A stretch of 64,000 nt of DNA, from contig JAJEKV010000422.1 in assembly GCA_021234155.1 (NCBI GenBank), positions 124,001 to 188,000 on the forward strand, read 5' to 3'. Numbering within the stretch: the stretch's first letter is position 1; every line of letters begins with the position of its first letter. Source of the DNA: Isoetes taiwanensis. Its lineage: Eukaryota; Streptophyta; Lycopodiopsida; Isoetales; Isoetaceae. The notes under the pieces were generated by a model. That model was not told the DNA's origin, did not search any database, and worked only from the letters and a program-made list of their open reading frames with translations. Shown here in pieces: positions 1 to 11,831 of the stretch. The translations under genes were made by a program, and so were the position numbers.

Positions 1-571
1 TTTAGTTAGAATGTGATGCAAAGCGTGTTGTGCCATAGCCGACAAACACCGGAGGGCCCAAGCATATCAACAAGTTACCCCGGAGTATGAGCTGACGTAC
101 AAATAGGAGGATATAGATCATCAACACCATTGCACTGAGAGGAACACCGATGATATTGCCAAGGAGTAGGTGTGCAAATCGAAGGGAGGCACAAGCGGGA
201 CCTAATAGCTCTAGTAGTAATTGTAATTATGTAAGCTATATGCTTTGCATATATAGTTCCCTTGTTATTCCTTCCCTCCCATAGCGTAACAGATCAAAGG
301 AAGAGATGTCAGGCAATTTGTAGGAGTGAAGCAATCAACATCCTCAACACTATTCGGGCAACACGTTAACGACAAGAGGACTCGACGTATGAGACGCCGA
401 TGGAGTCGAAGAAACAATAGCGGAGACAGAGTCGTCCTTTAGCTGCCAAGACAAAGAGTTCAAGATGAAAGATCTTTTTGAACGGCGCCACCTTCAGGCT
501 TTTGAAAAGCGGCATGGAAGATTTCAAGTGATCAACTACACCATCAAAGCCACCAGCAATGAGAGGCTTCT
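1..571 (+). mobile_element. Internal segment of outer LTR retrotransposon F, left of the nested insertion
   Basis: Positions 1-566 match, in reverse complement, about 5085-5632 inside element E, so this is internal sequence of the same family. The segment ends with CTTCT (567-571), which is repeated at 11832-11836 on the other side of E. The two pieces (1-571 and 11837-14459) rejoin to the same continuous internal sequence that E carries at 5632-2281 on the minus strand. No coding domain is recognisable; a 67-codon ORF at 465-668 runs into the LTR and is fortuitous. The 5' LTR of F lies beyond the left edge. Confidence 0.85.
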
Positions 572-2280
572 TGTGACGTCCCCTACTCGTATACGGTGCA
601 CTCACCGTACACAAACAGGAGTTCATCCCCCATACCAGCTCCATGCTAATACAGGGCCCTCCACATGACACCGCAACCGTGGACGGGTTCAAAGTGGGAA
701 GAGTGGAAGGGTCATTGCACCGCCTCCCTCGGCCTACCTAGTCGCGGAAGCGTAAACATACATGTCAAGAGCACATACATCAACATCATATGACCATCAC
801 GAAGGATGGTCCTCCACATATCTGATAGACAAAGATCAAGACATCACATAGGGAATCCTACCCAAGGCTCTCGACTCAAAGGGATGACCGGGACGGGCTT
901 GGGTCTCCAGAGTTCAAGCGCATGTAATTCATGGCAATGGATTTGGCGGCATAAGAACATGGCATAGGGTTGTCCACTCCATCCCCTCTCCCCGTGCACA
1001 CTTTGCAGAGTAGGCTGAAAAGTGTTGGGACCTGACTGTAGCCCGCCGGATGCATAGCCAAGGGGGCTATATCCTGGGTTGCATCTCCCCAGTTCCGATG
1101 GGGCAGGTAGGGATCACTCCCTCCAGAGATCTCCATGCTGACTCAAGGTGACTAGAGGGCCACTGCCCGTATTCGACTTGAACTCAATGGAAGGTCATAT
1201 TCACCACCTCACGAGTGTCGAGCCCATGCCTTGCCCACACGCAGTGGCAAGCCATTAGACCTAGTCACAATGATCCCCGGTAGCACTAACACACCATAGG
1301 GATCGTTCAAGAGTCGTAACACCTAACCTCCTTATAAGCCGCCCTCGGCCCCTTCACCCACAACTGTGTGTGGCTCTTGTGCACAGCCGCATCTAAGTCT
1401 GTGCTAGAGAGGCTACTCTAGGAGCATTAACTACAAAGCTTTAGGTCTCTACCCCCCTTCCCAATACAAGGAGTTCATAGAGATACATCATACATATACT
1501 TCACAGAGAACTAAAGAACTAGATCTAATCTACATCATAGAGTTAGGTTCTTTAGTTAGAATCTGCTATCTAGAGATCTAGAGGGCTGCTATGGGCAATT
1601 TAAGAGGCTAAACCCATCGATTCGATGGTGAAATGGGGTTTAGACTACTAAATTGCCTAAATACCTGATCCTTGAGTTCCTCCTCTTGACCTGAGCTCGA
1701 CCATCCTGCTGAGATGCTCGAATCAAGGAAAACTAATGACGCAATTCTCTCAGACAGAGTCTGGGAGGCGGTTTTGGCTCTTGAGGCAGCCAAAACAGAG
1801 CTCTAAAACCCTAGAAACTAAAAATGGGCAAGTTAGGGTTCTCCTACTTAAATAGACAAGGGGTGGTTAGGGTTTCCAATTATCCCCTTTAGGCATGTGG
1901 GATAATTGGGAAAAGGGCCCACTTGCCTTTAAGGGCTAGGGTGGCCAAATGTGCCCACATGGAAATGTGTGCACCCAAATGTGCTCACATGGAAATGTGT
2001 GCACATTAATGAATGTGTACATTGGAAAATGTGCACATTAATTGCACCTATGGGTATGGCCCACTTGGCATCAAGTGGCCACATGGAAATGTGTGCCCAC
2101 ATTAATGTGTACATTGGAAAATGTGCACATGAATACTAATGCACATTCTTAGCAAGTTGCCCCCTAGGGCTACCCACTTGGCTACACGCCATGGCATCGC
2201 CGGGTGGGTGGTGGCGGTACGCTGGACGGGCAAGCATAATATACGCCCCGGGAGCGCGATACCGTGGCCGGAACGCCACA
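572..2280 (-). repeat. 3' LTR of element E
   Basis: It runs from the CTTCT duplication to the polypurine tract. It aligns along its whole length with 10130-11831 and, inverted, with 14460-16493. It contains a local array of ATGGAAATGTGTGCAC-like words (about 1957-2140) that creates fortuitous ORFs on both strands. The final 120 bases near 2160-2280 differ more from the partner LTR than the rest does. Confidence 0.9.
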
Positions 2281-2294
2281 TTCTCCCCCACCTT
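2281..2294 (-). other. Polypurine tract of element E
   Basis: On the minus strand AAGGTGGGGGAGAA directly precedes the LTR start TGTGGCGTTCC. This is the usual plus-strand primer position of Ty3-type elements. Element F has the matching tract AAGGTGGGGAGAA at 14447-14459. Confidence 0.85.
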
Positions 2295-5070
2295 GAAATG
2301 ATGTCATCCCGCAAAGATCGTGGTTCTCCCCACCTTGAATCTTCCTAACCCTAATCAACCCGATGCATAACCATATACTACTATAATACTTACACATTTA
2401 TTACGATTACCTTAAGATAATATTTTTAAATCATTATTACGCCATTACATTATCAAATAAGTTGTCAATTCAGAACTTCTACTAAAATAAGGTACTTATT
2501 AGTTTCTATTATCACAACATTTAGTTTATCACAATTTAACACTTTCATATACAATTATTATTTAAGGTACTCTTCATTCCTTGCAACATATTCCAACAAA
2601 ATTTGTGTTGCAGTGTCTTCGACCTTAAATTCCTCGCATTAATTTTACAATATCTATAATTACATACTTACTATCTTAATTATTAGAATTACTCTAAGGT
2701 AATGTTTAAGACATTACTATTTCAAGTTATCCTATTAACTTATCACATCATAACTTAATCCACTAAAGGTAATTATTAACCTTACTTAATACAACATTTA
2801 AGTTTATCAAAGTTTATCAATTTCATACAAAAATTTACACTTCTAAGGTACCCTTCATCCCTCATTATAACAAAATTTGTGTTGTAAGCCTTCAGAAGTT
2901 CGACCTCCTTGCCCTCCTGAGCTTCTATTGGCCCTGTGTCGACACTACCTATTATTAATTATTAATAAAATTTTGTTATATGGTGACCACCCCACCTATC
3001 TACATGGATGCATGGCTAATCTCCTGGCAGAGGAAGAGGGTGAATCTTCCATTATGGCCGTGGAGACAGCGCCTATATGCCTATATGCCGCCATGCCTAC
3101 ACCCTAGTTGCTCAAATATGGAGGATAGGTCCTTCCCGTGATATGGGGCGGAAGGCCGATTCCTCCTATCAAAGCATATATGGGGCTAGAGGTGCTTTTC
3201 CTATCAATGCATTCCTCAATGACCTCCTTTTTCGAGGTCGCTCTACTCCGCGGGAACGTAAGTAGACTTTCTAATCTACCTTCCACTCGTCTGCTGAAAC
3301 GCGGTCATGCCTACATTGACATTACACCACTCTAGAGATCACCGTAGTGGTCTCATCATCCAGAACAACGCATGCAATCCATACCAAGCATAGGTTGCAT
3401 GCGCAGAGTTAATCTTAACTACACATAGAATTAATCTACACAAATCGACATGCCCTGAGCCATTTTTTACCGGCTGCCTTTAATGCATGTGATTAACATA
3501 ATTACCCTAAGGTAATATTTATGAATTAACATTATCATATTATCGGATACATTACTTCCGATAGTACCATTATATTTACTCTAATCTTTGCAATATTTAA
3601 CGACTTTTAGATCGCGAATTATTTAAACAATAACCCCGATTTAGACCTATTGTATTATAGATGTGGTTTTAATTATCATACACAAGAATTAGATGTGCTT
3701 CTTATTCTCTTCCTTGGGTCCTACATTACCCTTGGAAGTATATCCCTAAGATGCACTTAAGTATATCCTAATTCTATTTTCTATTTATATTTATAAGGAC
3801 CTATAGCTATCCTTGGAAGGAATTGCATCCATGCTAAGGATTAATTAACATGCTACTTCACATTATCGTTGTTATTTAACTTATTTCCTATGATACATAT
3901 ACGCATAACAATTTCTATGCGCTATTAGGGTCTATATTTAACTTATCAATAAGACACATTAAGGCTTATAATACATGCGATACCTTACCTAAGGCTAAAA
4001 CGATCCACTCATTGAGCCGGGCGTAGTAGTTTGGAGGTGACTTGGTCGCTCATTGCTCCCATAGTTTTGCTCCACTTCGTTGGTGTAGTTCACTACTACG
4101 CCGGGCCTCAAGACGTTGAAGGCCTCCCGAGCTATCTATCTATCTATCTTACGCTTCTATTTGCTTCGCCATTGCCGGAGTGAACTCTATTCTACGGTGG
4201 GTCAATTCGATTGCAAGTACGCTCAATCATAAGATTGAGCCCTCCCACTTTCTTTGAAAAGAAAATGGTCCTCAAGACCCCTTCAATGACATTGCGCACA
4301 ACGCCATATCTATTCTCTCCCTTAAGAGGTTATACGCTTCTTACTTAGCATTAAGTTACTAGCCTTAGCTAACATATATAACCATCTAAGATGGATGCAC
4401 ATATTATGTTATCATTTATTTCAATATAATTATGGGTTATCTACTTAGTTAGAACGATTCTAAACCACAAGGTTTTGTCATGACGACAATTCCTTTTGTC
4501 TCAAAAGACTATTTGATTACTATAATTCTTATTTTAGATGTACCTTGCATGTACTATTATTTTATTATTCTAGAGATTCCCCCTTTCTTAGTTATTTAAA
4601 CTCTTGGAATATTCCTACCAATCGAATTGATGTTATCGTAACAAGTTGGCCGGACTTGTTAGATTACTTCTTTTCTTTCGGTTGGATTATTCTTTTGGAG
4701 ATACTAGATTTATACATGGTCAACAATTATCCTAGTAGTGATTCCTTCTTAGCGAGGAGATCAATCTCACCAAGTGGTTTCAACACGTTGGATGTCCGTT
4801 AACAATCGTGTATAATTTTAGTTACTCCTATGCCTCCTTCCCAATTGGGCAATCCTTTCAACGAATATCCGAATTGCCTTCTAATCCCAATATGGATGTT
4901 ACCATCCATACATTTAACCTACTAGGCCCCATGGCCTTAGATCTTTGAGCTTGCTAGAAGCTCATCCGGGCCAAGGCGCTTGAAGGAGCAAGGTAACGTT
5001 CTTCCGAATTTCGATACTTCAATCTCCTTGATGGCTCCTCTTTGATGTAGAGGTTGACTTTGTTCGCTAG
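2295..5070 (-). other. AT-rich internal region of element E, no gene seen
   Basis: It is inverted relative to 11837-14446 and clearly homologous to it throughout. The sequence is AT-rich, dense in stop codons in all frames, and contains repeated words such as TTACCTTAGGGTAAT. Nothing in it resembles a pol domain. In an autonomous Ty3 element this position, just upstream of the PPT, would hold integrase. Confidence 0.7.
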
Positions 5071-8000
5071 AAGCCTCTTATTGTTGGTGGCTTGATGGTG
5101 TAGTTGATCATTTGAATCTTGCATGCCTTTTCAAATGCCCGAAAGTGGCTATTTGTTGAAAGAGATCTTTCATCTTGAACTCTTTGTCTTGGCAGCTAAA
5201 GGATGACTCTCAGATCCGATATTGTTTCTTCGACTCCATCGATGTCTCATCGCCGAGTCCTCTTGTCGTTATCGTGTTGCCCAAGAGTGTTGACGATGTT
5301 GATTGCTTCACCCCCGCAACTTGCATGACATCTCTTCCTTTGATGTGTTACGCTATGGGAGGGAAGAAATAACAAGGAACTATACATGCACAACATATAG
5401 CTTACATAATTACAATTACTACTAGAGCTATTAGGTCTCCCCTTGTGCCTCCCTTCGAAGTTGGACACCTACTCCTTGGCAATGTCATCGGTGTTCCTCC
5501 GGTGCAATGGTGTTGACGATCTATATCCTCCTATTTGTGCGCGGCCTGCACTCGGGGTAACTTGTTGATATTCTTGGGCCCTCCGATGTTTGTCGGCTAT
5601 GGCACAACCGCTTTGCATCACATTCTAACTAAGGTGTTCTTGTCGTTGATGCTTCGACATTTCACCGCTTCTTGATCCTGTTCTCGGGCAATAATTGTTC
5701 CCCCTTCATGATACTTGAAGCTATTTGAAGGCGTCTCTTGAGGTCGCGGCGCGATTCCTTTGGCTATACTCCTCCGGAGTTGTTCTCTTCTCGCAGCTTG
5801 TTCTTTGAATCGTTCATCCTTGGGTTCACCAAGTTGCATGCAAGGTCACAGGCAAGTCATCGGCTCGCCTCACCTAGTTGGTTCTCCATCGAGCTTCCAA
5901 ACTTCTTCGTTTGATCCCCTCGATCACATGGCTTGGGCGTTGTCACGTTCCCAGTGCTATGCGCCGTCTTCTTGTCTTGAGGTACCCTCCGGTGACTTTG
6001 ATTGTGCTCGTCGGGTTTTGATCCTCTGTTGCCTCCTCGGGAAGCTCGTGGAAGAAGTCGGTTGCTAGCACTTCTCCATCTTCGGTTCCGACCTTTGTCC
6101 TTCTATGCATTTCGGTCTCTTTGGCAAGTAAGGCATCATGACTCTCCTCCCCGATGGCTCCGTTTGCCGGGATGATGGATCCTTATCTCGCTGCAAGCAG
6201 CTTGACCCTTTGCGTTGAAGAAGTACCGCCTTAGATATACTCTTGTCGTTGAATAGCCGGCTATTATCTTGAACTCTCTTTTCACCGAAGGTGCTTCAGT
6301 TGCTATCCTTGTCGTTAAGGCGTCGAATGCTTCTACCTTGGGCGTTTGGCGTGCCACATGTCGGAGATATGGTCGGCTTCTTCTCTTCTAATTATCTGGT
6401 AGGAGTACCGACGACGAAGCCATCACCTAGTTGTTGGGGCATATCTCCTCGTCCGGTGCCTTCGTAAGTGCATCTCCATCTAATACACGTGTCATAGCAC
6501 ATCCCCTATATTACCACAAGTTGGAATTATGGTCGTCGAGATGTTGCCTTCTTAGTTGGCTCGTTGATGTCCGGGTGTTCCTCCTTCCATTGTTGAGGCC
6601 ACTCATGTCATAAGTTCGCCAAGTGCGCCACTGCTACAAGAGGTAGTGTTGCGCCTACGACGATGTCCCCGTGCCGCGTTGATGATCTTGACATGATGGG
6701 TGTTGTCTCTTATTCTAACATTGGGTGGCGGGGTCTTACGCTTGAGGGCATTTCCAAGTGTTTGGAGTTGAAGGTTTGCTTGGCCTCTAGTCGTTTCTCC
6801 CTCGTGAGTTGCTCTTCCATTTTGATCTTGGGCTATAGTTGTGCCTCCTTGCTTCCTCCTTTGGTAGTCGGGTGAAGGAGCTTCTTGATCTAAGCGCTTA
6901 AACCGTAAAACATGACTCTAAACTCATGTTTCTCCACTATATATGTGGACACCCTAGATATACAATAGACATATACGCATTTACATTGGGATTTTAATTC
7001 ATCCACTTTTGCAAAACAACTACTAAGATCTACCTAATTATTTATACTCCTTTAGGTTTCCCTTCCTCGATCGCGTTTGATCCTTCGGTTTTCTTTGCAT
7101 CTTCTTTCGCTCGGTTGACTCCGGATTCCTTGAGATGCTGCTACTATTGTTGAGCTTTTATGTTCGATCCGGAGCTGATCACCTCAAGTTATTAACAAAG
7201 TGTTCGCCGATGTGATCCCTTGAAAAAAAGATGCTCCTCCTTGTTGTGTATGTTCGCCGCGAGGAATGCGGTAACCGCCACGCCCCTACATGCGGTGTGT
7301 TGTTGCAAGATTGCTGATTGCGGTGCCATTGATCGAGCTTGAGTAGGGTCACCCGGCTGTTGCGGTCGGGCATTCTTGAATGTCTTCAAGCTCGAGACTC
7401 GTGGTCGTGAGGGCGTGCATTGTCAATCCCCCGCAGTTGAATTTCCGAAAGCGACTCCACATTTGCTTGGGCTTTGCTTCATTCGAGGTGGCTCTCCCAT
7501 TGCACCGGAAGTGTGGTCATCTCCATTGCCCTATCATAGCTCCTTCGGTCGCCTTTTCGTGATTTGTACCTGCTGGCTAGGTCGTCTCCTCCGGCCCTTT
7601 GGGTCCTAACCATTCGAAGTCTGCACTCCTTGGCCGACGTAGTAAAGCCGTCCTTCCTTTGGTTTCTAGGTGTTCCGGGTCCCGAATTCTGTTTGAGCAG
7701 AATATTCTCCCCTTGGTCTTGCCCCTAGTCGGCGTACTGAGCCTTCGAAGTCGGAAATGTTCCTTGATATCGTCTCCTCCCTCTCATGGTCTCCTACCTT
7801 TTGGAACCGATGAAAGTTCTCCTCGCTGGTGCAAGGGAGCTGGAGGCTCATCTTGGTCAGCCTTAGGTGCTTTGTGGTTGCCTAGCTTGGTTACTCCTTT
7901 TGTTGACGCGGCGCTTTGAGCTGCCGGGCCGCAAGGTCGTGGTGATCTTCCCTCCGGTTTCTACGCTCCGTGTCGCCATGAGTTGTCTCCTCGACGGAAG

Positions 8001-9780
8001 ATTATGCCCTCTGGCCCTAGCTCGTGATGCTAACGCGACATCGATGCCTAACATCTTCCCTGCACTGTATTTTGTTGTCTCGCGTTCTTCCATTTGAAAC
8101 TCATGTGCGTCGAGTTGGTGAAGGTGTTGAGATCCTCTTTCTGATGTGAGCTCGTGGACGTGGTAGCCGGGAGGTTGACATCTAGAACATTCTTGGTGCC
8201 GTTGGTTACCAATATTCTTCCCATTTGATGGAGATTGATGATAGGGTCGGTGGTGTCTGTTCTACTCGTTTGTCGGTTGAGGTGTTTGTCGTTGTGCTTC
8301 CCCTCTTGGGTCTGCCTTTTCGGGTCTCCTCTCCTTATCTGCTTGTGCATTGGCCGGGACCTTGATGTCTTCAAGAAGGCGCCCTTAGCTCGCTCCTGCG
8401 TGGCTCGCCCCGCCCCTTCGAAAGCAACGCTCGTGTATCCTAGAGTCTAAGAGTCTACTTGAAGGGCTCTCCTACAATATTCTGGGCTCTATAAGCAAGC
8501 AAGATGGCTCGAGCGAGCGGCATTACTAGAGACATATCTATAATCTACAAGTCTATGGACATTAGGACGTGTGGTATGGCATGACATGAGGGTTGTTTTG
8601 CAAAGCCCTCATGGTGTTTGAGGTATACTCTAAGGTCCTAGCAAAGTTGGTTTGGGGGTCCAATCTCTACACATGGAATGACTTGGGCAGCTCTAGGCTC
8701 TAGCTCCTTTCTAGGTATCCTGGCAATAGGGAGTGTCAATGTGGCGGCTATATAAGTCAAACTCTATTAGAAGGACACAGAATTAGGTCAAGGTTTATGC
8801 CTTTGGCTCGAGAAGAGGTGGTGTACCAACAGTTGGACTTGGGTTGCTATGCTAAGGTCTAGATGACTATAACAAAGGGGTGTTCCCGAGCACTTCTACC
8901 TAGGAGTAAGGCATCAGCCGGTAGAGCAAGATTTCATGAGCTACTAATGGGGTATGCTTCTATCTACAAACAAACTACTGCTTTGGGAAAGCAATTCAAG
9001 GGTTTGAGCAATTTTGGTCATTTTGAGATGGGGTTTGACATTTCTATCCTAATTTGAGGTCATAAATGGATTCTAGGCTGTCTAACGGTCCTAACGCAAC
9101 AAATTTTGATTTGGAGCTCAGAGCTCAAGTTATGGAGGTTCAAAATTTTGAGGTCTCACACGCTGCCTGCAACCGATTTTGAGAATGTAGAAATCTGTCC
9201 CGGGCGCGACGTGTGAGACATGGGTCCTAATTGGGCTAGGCTTACTCAATTTAAGTGATCTAAGGTTGTAATTCCACTAAACTCATCGAAAGTTAGGCGT
9301 AATTGACCCTTACTTGGTCGATTTGGAGTCTGTTTTGGGCATTTTTGGGCATGGTCTCACACGTTGCGCCGGCTCGATTCCTAAAATCTAGAAATGGTCT
9401 CTTTTGACGTGTGAGACATCGTCTCAATTTTGCTCAAAAGCTCCAATTTGACTAAAACAAAAGCTAGAATTCTATAACTTAACTTAATTAAGTAACTTTA
9501 TACAGTTATAATTTACTCTAAAACACGTTGTATTAAACAAATTTTATCATTTACGAAATTAATAAGGTTCTCCTTTGATATGATTGGTAAGTGCATATCT
9601 TTCTTCATTAGAGTTACTCCTTTGTGTGTTGGTGGGGTGTTGAGTCTTCAAAATGTTGGACCAGCTTCTGCTCTGCTGCTTCTTGACCCCTGGCCTCCCG
9701 CTCTCGTTCTGCCCTCTCCTCTTCTTGCGCTCTCCTCTTCTTGCGCTCACGTTGCGCCCAGACAGGTTTCTACATTTTAG
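5071..9780 (-). other. GC-richer internal region of element E, possible decayed gag
   Basis: There are many short frames on both strands and none over 110 codons. On the minus strand at about 8150-8190 one frame reads CSRCQPPGYH, a degenerate version of the Gag zinc knuckle (C-x2-C-x4-H-x4-C, with the His displaced by one). Its position, 5' of the middle of the element, suits gag. This is a weak signal: no protease DTG, no RT catalytic YxDD and no integrase HHCC/DDE were found by eye. Confidence 0.35.
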
Positions 9781-9783
9781 AAA

Positions 9784-9995
9784 TCGGCTCTGGCGCGACG
9801 TGAGACCATCCTATTTGGCTCACTAATTTTTTTCTTTAACTCGGCTCTGGCGCGACGTGAGACCATCCTATTTGGCTCACTAATTTTTTTCTTTAACTGC
9901 TACTAATTCACTTTAACTGCTATTAATTCACTTTAACTGTTTCTTTAACTGCTATTAATTCACTTTAACTGCTACTAATTCACTTTAACTGTTGC
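9784..9995. repeat. 57-bp tandem duplication followed by 20-bp minisatellite
   Basis: 9784-9840 and 9841-9897 are identical 57-bp units beginning TCGGCTCTGGCGCGACG. They are followed by four copies, with one partial, of a 20-bp unit TGCTAYTAATTCACTTTAAC up to about 9985. The array lies in the leader of element E, about 130 bp from its primer binding site. Confidence 0.9.
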
Positions 9996-10116
9996 TAGCT
10001 TAGCATATACTACAAAAATGAGAAAAAATTTCCCATTTCTCGAGGTTTGAGGATCCTATCAAGTTAGTACTACTGGGAGCATGGTCAGTGCTTTGCTCTT
10101 GGTCTCCAAGAACATT

Positions 10117-10128
10117 GCTCTGATACCA
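10117..10128 (-). other. Primer binding site of element E
   Basis: The minus strand reads TGGTATCAGAGC, complementary to the 3' end of plant initiator tRNA-Met. One base separates it from the end of the 5' LTR (10130). This fixes the orientation of E and shows that the right-hand LTR is the 5' one. Confidence 0.92.
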
Positions 10129-10129
10129 C

Positions 10130-11831
10130 TGTGACGTCCCCTACTCGTATACGGTGCACTCACCGTATACAAACAGGAGTTCATCCCCCATACCAGCTCC
10201 ATGCTAATACAGGGCCCTCCACATGACACTGCAACCGTGACGGGTTCCAGTGGGAAGAGTGGAAGGGTCATTGCACCCCGTCTCCCTCAGGGCCTACCTA
10301 GCTGCGGAAGCGTAAACATACATGTCAGTAGCACATACATCAACATCATATGACCATCACGAAGGATGGTCCTCCACTATATCTCTGCATAGACAAAGAT
10401 CAAAGACATCACATAGGGAATCCTACCCAAGGCTCGAGACTCAAAGGGATGACTGCGGGCTTGGGTCTCCCGAGTTCAAGTGCATAAATTCATGGCAATG
10501 GATTTGGTGGCATAAGAACATGGCATAGGGTTGTCCACTCCATCCGCCCCTCCCGTGCACACTTTGCGAGTAGGGTGAAAAGTGTTGGGACTGATCAGAG
10601 CCCACGGATGCATAGCCAAGGGGCTATATCCGGGTTGCATCTCCCCAGCCCCGATGGGGGCGGTAGGGATCACTCCCTCCAGAGATCTCCATGCTGACTC
10701 AAGGTGACTAGAGGGCCACTGCCCGTATTCGACTTGAACTCAATGGAAGGTCATATTCACCACCTCACGAGTGTCGAGCCCATGCCTTGCCCACACGCAG
10801 TGGCAAGCCATTAGACCTAGTCACAATGATCCCTGTGAGCACTAACACACCATAGGGATCGCTCAAGAGTCAACACGAACCTCCTTATAAGCCGGTCGGC
10901 CCCTTCACCCACAACCAGGTGTGGCTCTTGTGCACAGGCCGCATCTACAGTGTGCTAGAGAGGCTACTCTAGGAGCATTAACTACAAAGCTTTAGGTCTC
11001 TACCCCCCTTCCCAATACAAGGAGTTCATAGAGATACATCATACATATACTTCACAGAGAACTAAAGAACTAGATCTAATCTACATCATAGAGTTAGGTT
11101 CTTTAGTTAGAATCTGCTATCTAGAGATCTAGAGGGCTGCTATGGGCAATTTAAGAGGCTAAACCTACTGATTCGATGGCTGAAATGGGGTTTAGACTAC
11201 TAAATTGCCTAAATACCTGATCCTTGAGTTCCTCCTCTTGACCTGAGCTCGACCATCCTGCTGAGATGCTCGAATCAAGGAAAACTAATGACGCAATTCT
11301 CTCAGACAGAGTCTGGGAGGCGGTTTTGGCTCTTGAGGCAGCCAAAACAGAGCTCTAAAACCCTAGAAACGAAAATGGGCAAGTTAGGGTTCTCCTACTT
11401 AAATAGACAAGGGGGGTGGCTAGGGTTTCCAATTATCCCCTTTAGGCATGTGGGATAATTGGGAAAAGGGCCCACTTGCCTTTAAGGGCTAGGTGGCCAA
11501 ATGTGCCCACATGGAAATGTGTGCACCCAAATGTGCTCACATGGAAATGTGTGCACATTAATGAATGTGTACATTGGAAAATGTGCACATTAATTGCACC
11601 TATGGGTATGGCCCACTTGGCATCAAGTGGCCACATGGAAATGTGTGCCCACATTAATGTGTACATTGGAAAATGTGCACATTAATACTAATGCACATTC
11701 TTAGCAAGTTGCCCCCTAGGGGCTACCCACTTGGCTACACGTTGGCGTACACGTCAGTCGGGGTGGCGTGTACGCGTGACGTGGCAGTACAATATACGTC
11801 CTGGGAGCGTATACTGTGCTGGAACGTCACA
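10130..11831 (-). repeat. 5' LTR of element E
   Basis: On the minus strand it begins TGTGACGTTCCAGCAC and ends GGGGACGTCACA; it is 1702 bp long. It aligns with 572-2280 throughout. At 11832-11836 it abuts CTTCT, followed by internal sequence of F, not by host DNA. Confidence 0.92.

Larger units (their letters stand above)
572..11831 (-). mobile_element. Complete nested LTR retrotransposon E (about 11.3 kb), minus strand
   Basis: Two direct LTRs of about 1.7 kb (572-2280 and 10130-11831) begin TGTGACG and end CGTCACA on the minus strand. Next to the right-hand 5' LTR is TGGTATCAGAGC, complementary to initiator tRNA-Met. Next to the left-hand 3' LTR is the purine tract AAGGTGGGGGAGAA. A 5-bp target duplication (CTTCT, 567-571 and 11832-11836) bounds it. 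The 7.85-kb interior shows no reverse transcriptase, RNase H, protease or integrase that I can recognise, only short broken frames. It therefore looks like a non-autonomous large derivative (LARD-like) or a heavily decayed Ty3-type element. The two LTRs are very similar to each other, with scattered small indels, implying a younger insertion than the host copy F. Confidence 0.9.

Noticed and set aside
1929-2348. Overlapping frames on both strands in the LTR (rich in Met, Cys, His)
   Set aside because: They result from ATGGAAATGTGTGCAC-type repeats within the LTR and recur in the other LTRs.
5618-9057. Plus-strand ORFs of 60-106 codons in element E as genes
   Set aside because: They lie antisense to the element, have no domains, and many overlap equally long minus frames; typical chance ORFs in GC-richer DNA.
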